The notes beneath the pieces were generated by a model, which worked only from the letters and a program-made list of their open reading frames with translations, had not been told where the DNA came from and did not search any database. 64,000 nucleotides of DNA from DASQUK01 sp963813485 (GTDB lineage: Bacteria > Actinomycetota > Acidimicrobiia > Acidimicrobiales > VFJN01): NCBI GenBank assembly GCA_963813485.1, contig CAWEZE010000029.1:1-64000 (forward strand), in the 5' to 3' direction. Shown piece after piece: positions 63,042-64,000 of the stretch (the first letter of the stretch is position 1; each line of letters begins with the position of its first letter). Made by a program: the position numbers and the translations under genes.

Positions 63042-63815
63042 GCCGCTGGCGCTCCCCGTGACCCGCCCCGCGAACTCGACCGCCCGCTCGAAGATGAGTT
63101 CCTTGTCGTAGTCGAGCGTGGCGACGTGGTAGCTGCGTTCCAGGGTGATCCGCTCGACAGGGCCCGAGACCCGCTCGGCCACGATGTCGCTGTTGTGGGG
63201 GTCGACCACATGGTCCTGCGGGCTGGTCATGAGCAGGACCGGGCACGTGATCTTGGCCAGGTCGTCGACCGTCTCGGCGGCGGCGTCCGCGAGGCTGAGC
63301 AGCGGTCGCAGAGGCGTGACGTCGTACGCCTTCTCGCGACCGGCCGGGTCGGCCACGTCACCGCCGATGGCGGGGATGCGGTCGATGCCGCCGTCGACCA
63401 TCTGGCGGATCCCGTCGACCATCTCGGCGCCCATCTCCACCGCCGGATTGACACACACCAGGCCTGCGATCTCGGGGTGCCGGGCGGCCAGCCACAGCGT
63501 GAGCGATCCGCCCATCGACAGGCCGGCCACCACCACCCTGTCCACCCGCGCCGCCAGGTCCTCGTACGCCGCCTCGACCGCGGCGGACCAGTCGGCCCAG
63601 CCGGTGTCGACCAGGTCGTCGACCGAGGTGCCATGCCCGGGCAGCAGCGGCAGCTCGACCGCGTACCCGGCGCCGTGCAGGGCCTCCGCCAGACCCCGCA
63701 GAGACTGCGGATTGCCGGTGAAGCCGTGGATGACCAGCGCCCCGTGAGGTCCGCCCGGCGCCGACCACGGCTCGCACCCGGGGATGATCTCCTTGCCGTC
63801 CCGCGTGTTTGCCAT
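63039..63815 (-). CDS. alpha/beta hydrolase, carboxylesterase/monoacylglycerol-lipase-like
   Basis: 258-residue serine hydrolase of the Est30/thermostable esterase type: ALVIHGFTGNPQSLRGLAEAL (oxyanion), PLLPGHGTSVDDL, nucleophile elbow GLSMGGSLTLWLA near residue 97, Asp in SPQDHVVDP and His in SYHVATLDYD. It acts on short-chain esters or monoacylglycerols. TAGGGT lies eight bases before the ATG, indicating a leaderless transcript. It ends next to a copy of the GAGGCAATA repeat. Confidence 0.9.
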   Translation of the reverse strand: MANTRDGKEIIPGCEPWSAPGGPHGALVIHGFTGNPQSLRGLAEALHGAGYAVELPLLPGHGTSVDDLVDTGWADWSAAVEAAYEDLAARVDRVVVAGLSMGGSLTLWLAARHPEIAGLVCVNPAVEMGAEMVDGIRQMVDGGIDRIPAIGGDVADPAGREKAYDVTPLRPLLSLADAAAETVDDLAKITCPVLLMTSPQDHVVDPHNSDIVAERVSGPVERITLERSYHVATLDYDKELIFERAVEFAGRVTGSASG

Positions 63816-63893
63816 GGCCGTAGACCCTAAGGCGGTCAGGCGTCGGTCGTCAGACCGACACCTACGAGGGTCGCCGGGCCCGGCGGGCCTGGA

Positions 63894-63909
63894 TTGACCC
63901 CTGGGTCAA
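63894..63909. promoter_or_regulatory. TetR-type operator TTGACCCCTGGGTCAA
   Basis: Perfect palindrome with 7-bp arms, 23 bases before the TetR gene start and 78 bases before the divergent esterase start. Its left arm contains TTGACC, which could be a -35 box, so binding would block that promoter. Confidence 0.65.
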
Positions 63910-63932
63910 GGCTGGCAACACTGTCGCTCGCG

Positions 63933-64000
63933 ATGTCCGACCGCCAACTCACCACCCAAGGGGCCGAACGTAAGCAGCAGCTCCTCGACGCTGCCGCCCG
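63933..64000 (+). CDS. TetR-family regulator, start only
   Basis: The first 22 codons (MSDRQLTTQGAERKQQLLDA and on) match the opening helix of a TetR-type DNA-binding domain; the gene leaves the window. It is divergent from the esterase gene, with a palindromic operator between them, so it probably represses itself and perhaps the esterase. Confidence 0.7.
   Translation, partial: MSDRQLTTQGAERKQQLLDAAA

Overview
The window is a very GC-rich stretch of an actinobacterial chromosome. Start codons include many GTG and a few TTG. The gene content (two classes of F420/FMN-type oxidoreductase, an Eis-type acetyltransferase, the GatCAB amidotransferase, a SigB/SigF partner-switching module, leuCD under a divergent IclR gene, form I cox genes) fits Actinomycetota. 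I lean to class Acidimicrobiia, but that is an inference from style and content; there is no rRNA here. It is a core-metabolism region rather than a mobile island: I see no transposase, integrase, phage gene or CRISPR array. One tRNA (Gln, CTG) is present.

Layout. 1-12 kb: uracil-DNA glycosylase (broken), a YjbR-like protein, a LapA-like membrane protein, an SGNH hydrolase, a CPA1-type Na+/H+ antiporter, a crotonase and a TesB thioesterase, tRNA-Gln, a VOC protein, gltX with a YdcF-like gene, and a hydrolase/phosphotransferase/hypothetical trio. 12-16 kb: the operon leuB-ilvE-cimA. 16-23 kb: greA, then a form I aerobic CO dehydrogenase operon (coxM-coxS-coxL-xdhC) with a divergent LysR gene. 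23-28 kb: an acyl-CoA ligase, iclR and leuCD. 27.5-29.7 kb: RsbW-like kinase, degenerate RsbW-like protein, sigma factor and STAS antagonist. 29.7-36 kb: M1 peptidase, leuA, a Lys/Ala-rich membrane protein, serA. 36-45 kb: an S9 peptidase, a decayed segment (truncated response regulator and epoxide hydrolase pseudogene), an aspartate aminotransferase, a Gfo/Idh oxidoreductase, serC, an LLM oxidoreductase, an orphan ParA. 45-64 kb: an acyl-CoA ligase, a serine hydrolase, the ilvB-ilvN-ilvC operon, ilvD, an M28 lipoprotein peptidase, an internally deleted MATE gene, a BNR-repeat/MoaD pair, Eis, gatCAB, an esterase and the start of a TetR gene.

How it fits together. The dominant theme is branched-chain amino-acid synthesis: ilvB, ilvN, ilvC, ilvD, ilvE, leuA, leuB, leuC, leuD and cimA are all here, spread over five transcription units. 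Three of these units (ilvBNC, leuA, leuB-ilvE-cimA) begin with the same RNA arrangement: a short leader peptide rich in Leu/Val/Ile codons, a hairpin at its stop codon, then a terminator hairpin followed by a U-rich tract. I read these as three parallel attenuators. serA and serC add serine synthesis. The cox operon suggests use of CO as an energy supplement.

Caveats. Several conserved genes (ung, coxL, xdhC, ilvD, a phosphotransferase, a lapA-like gene) carry single-base indels, often in or beside homopolymers, while the protein signal continues in another frame. In essential-type genes this looks more like residual sequencing error in a draft assembly than true decay. The epoxide hydrolase, response regulator and MATE remnants look like real decay or deletion. 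Three families of short dispersed palindromic repeats occur, including a 130-bp element in two copies about 95% identical. Many genes have a TANNNT hexamer 7-10 nt before the start codon, which suggests leaderless transcripts.
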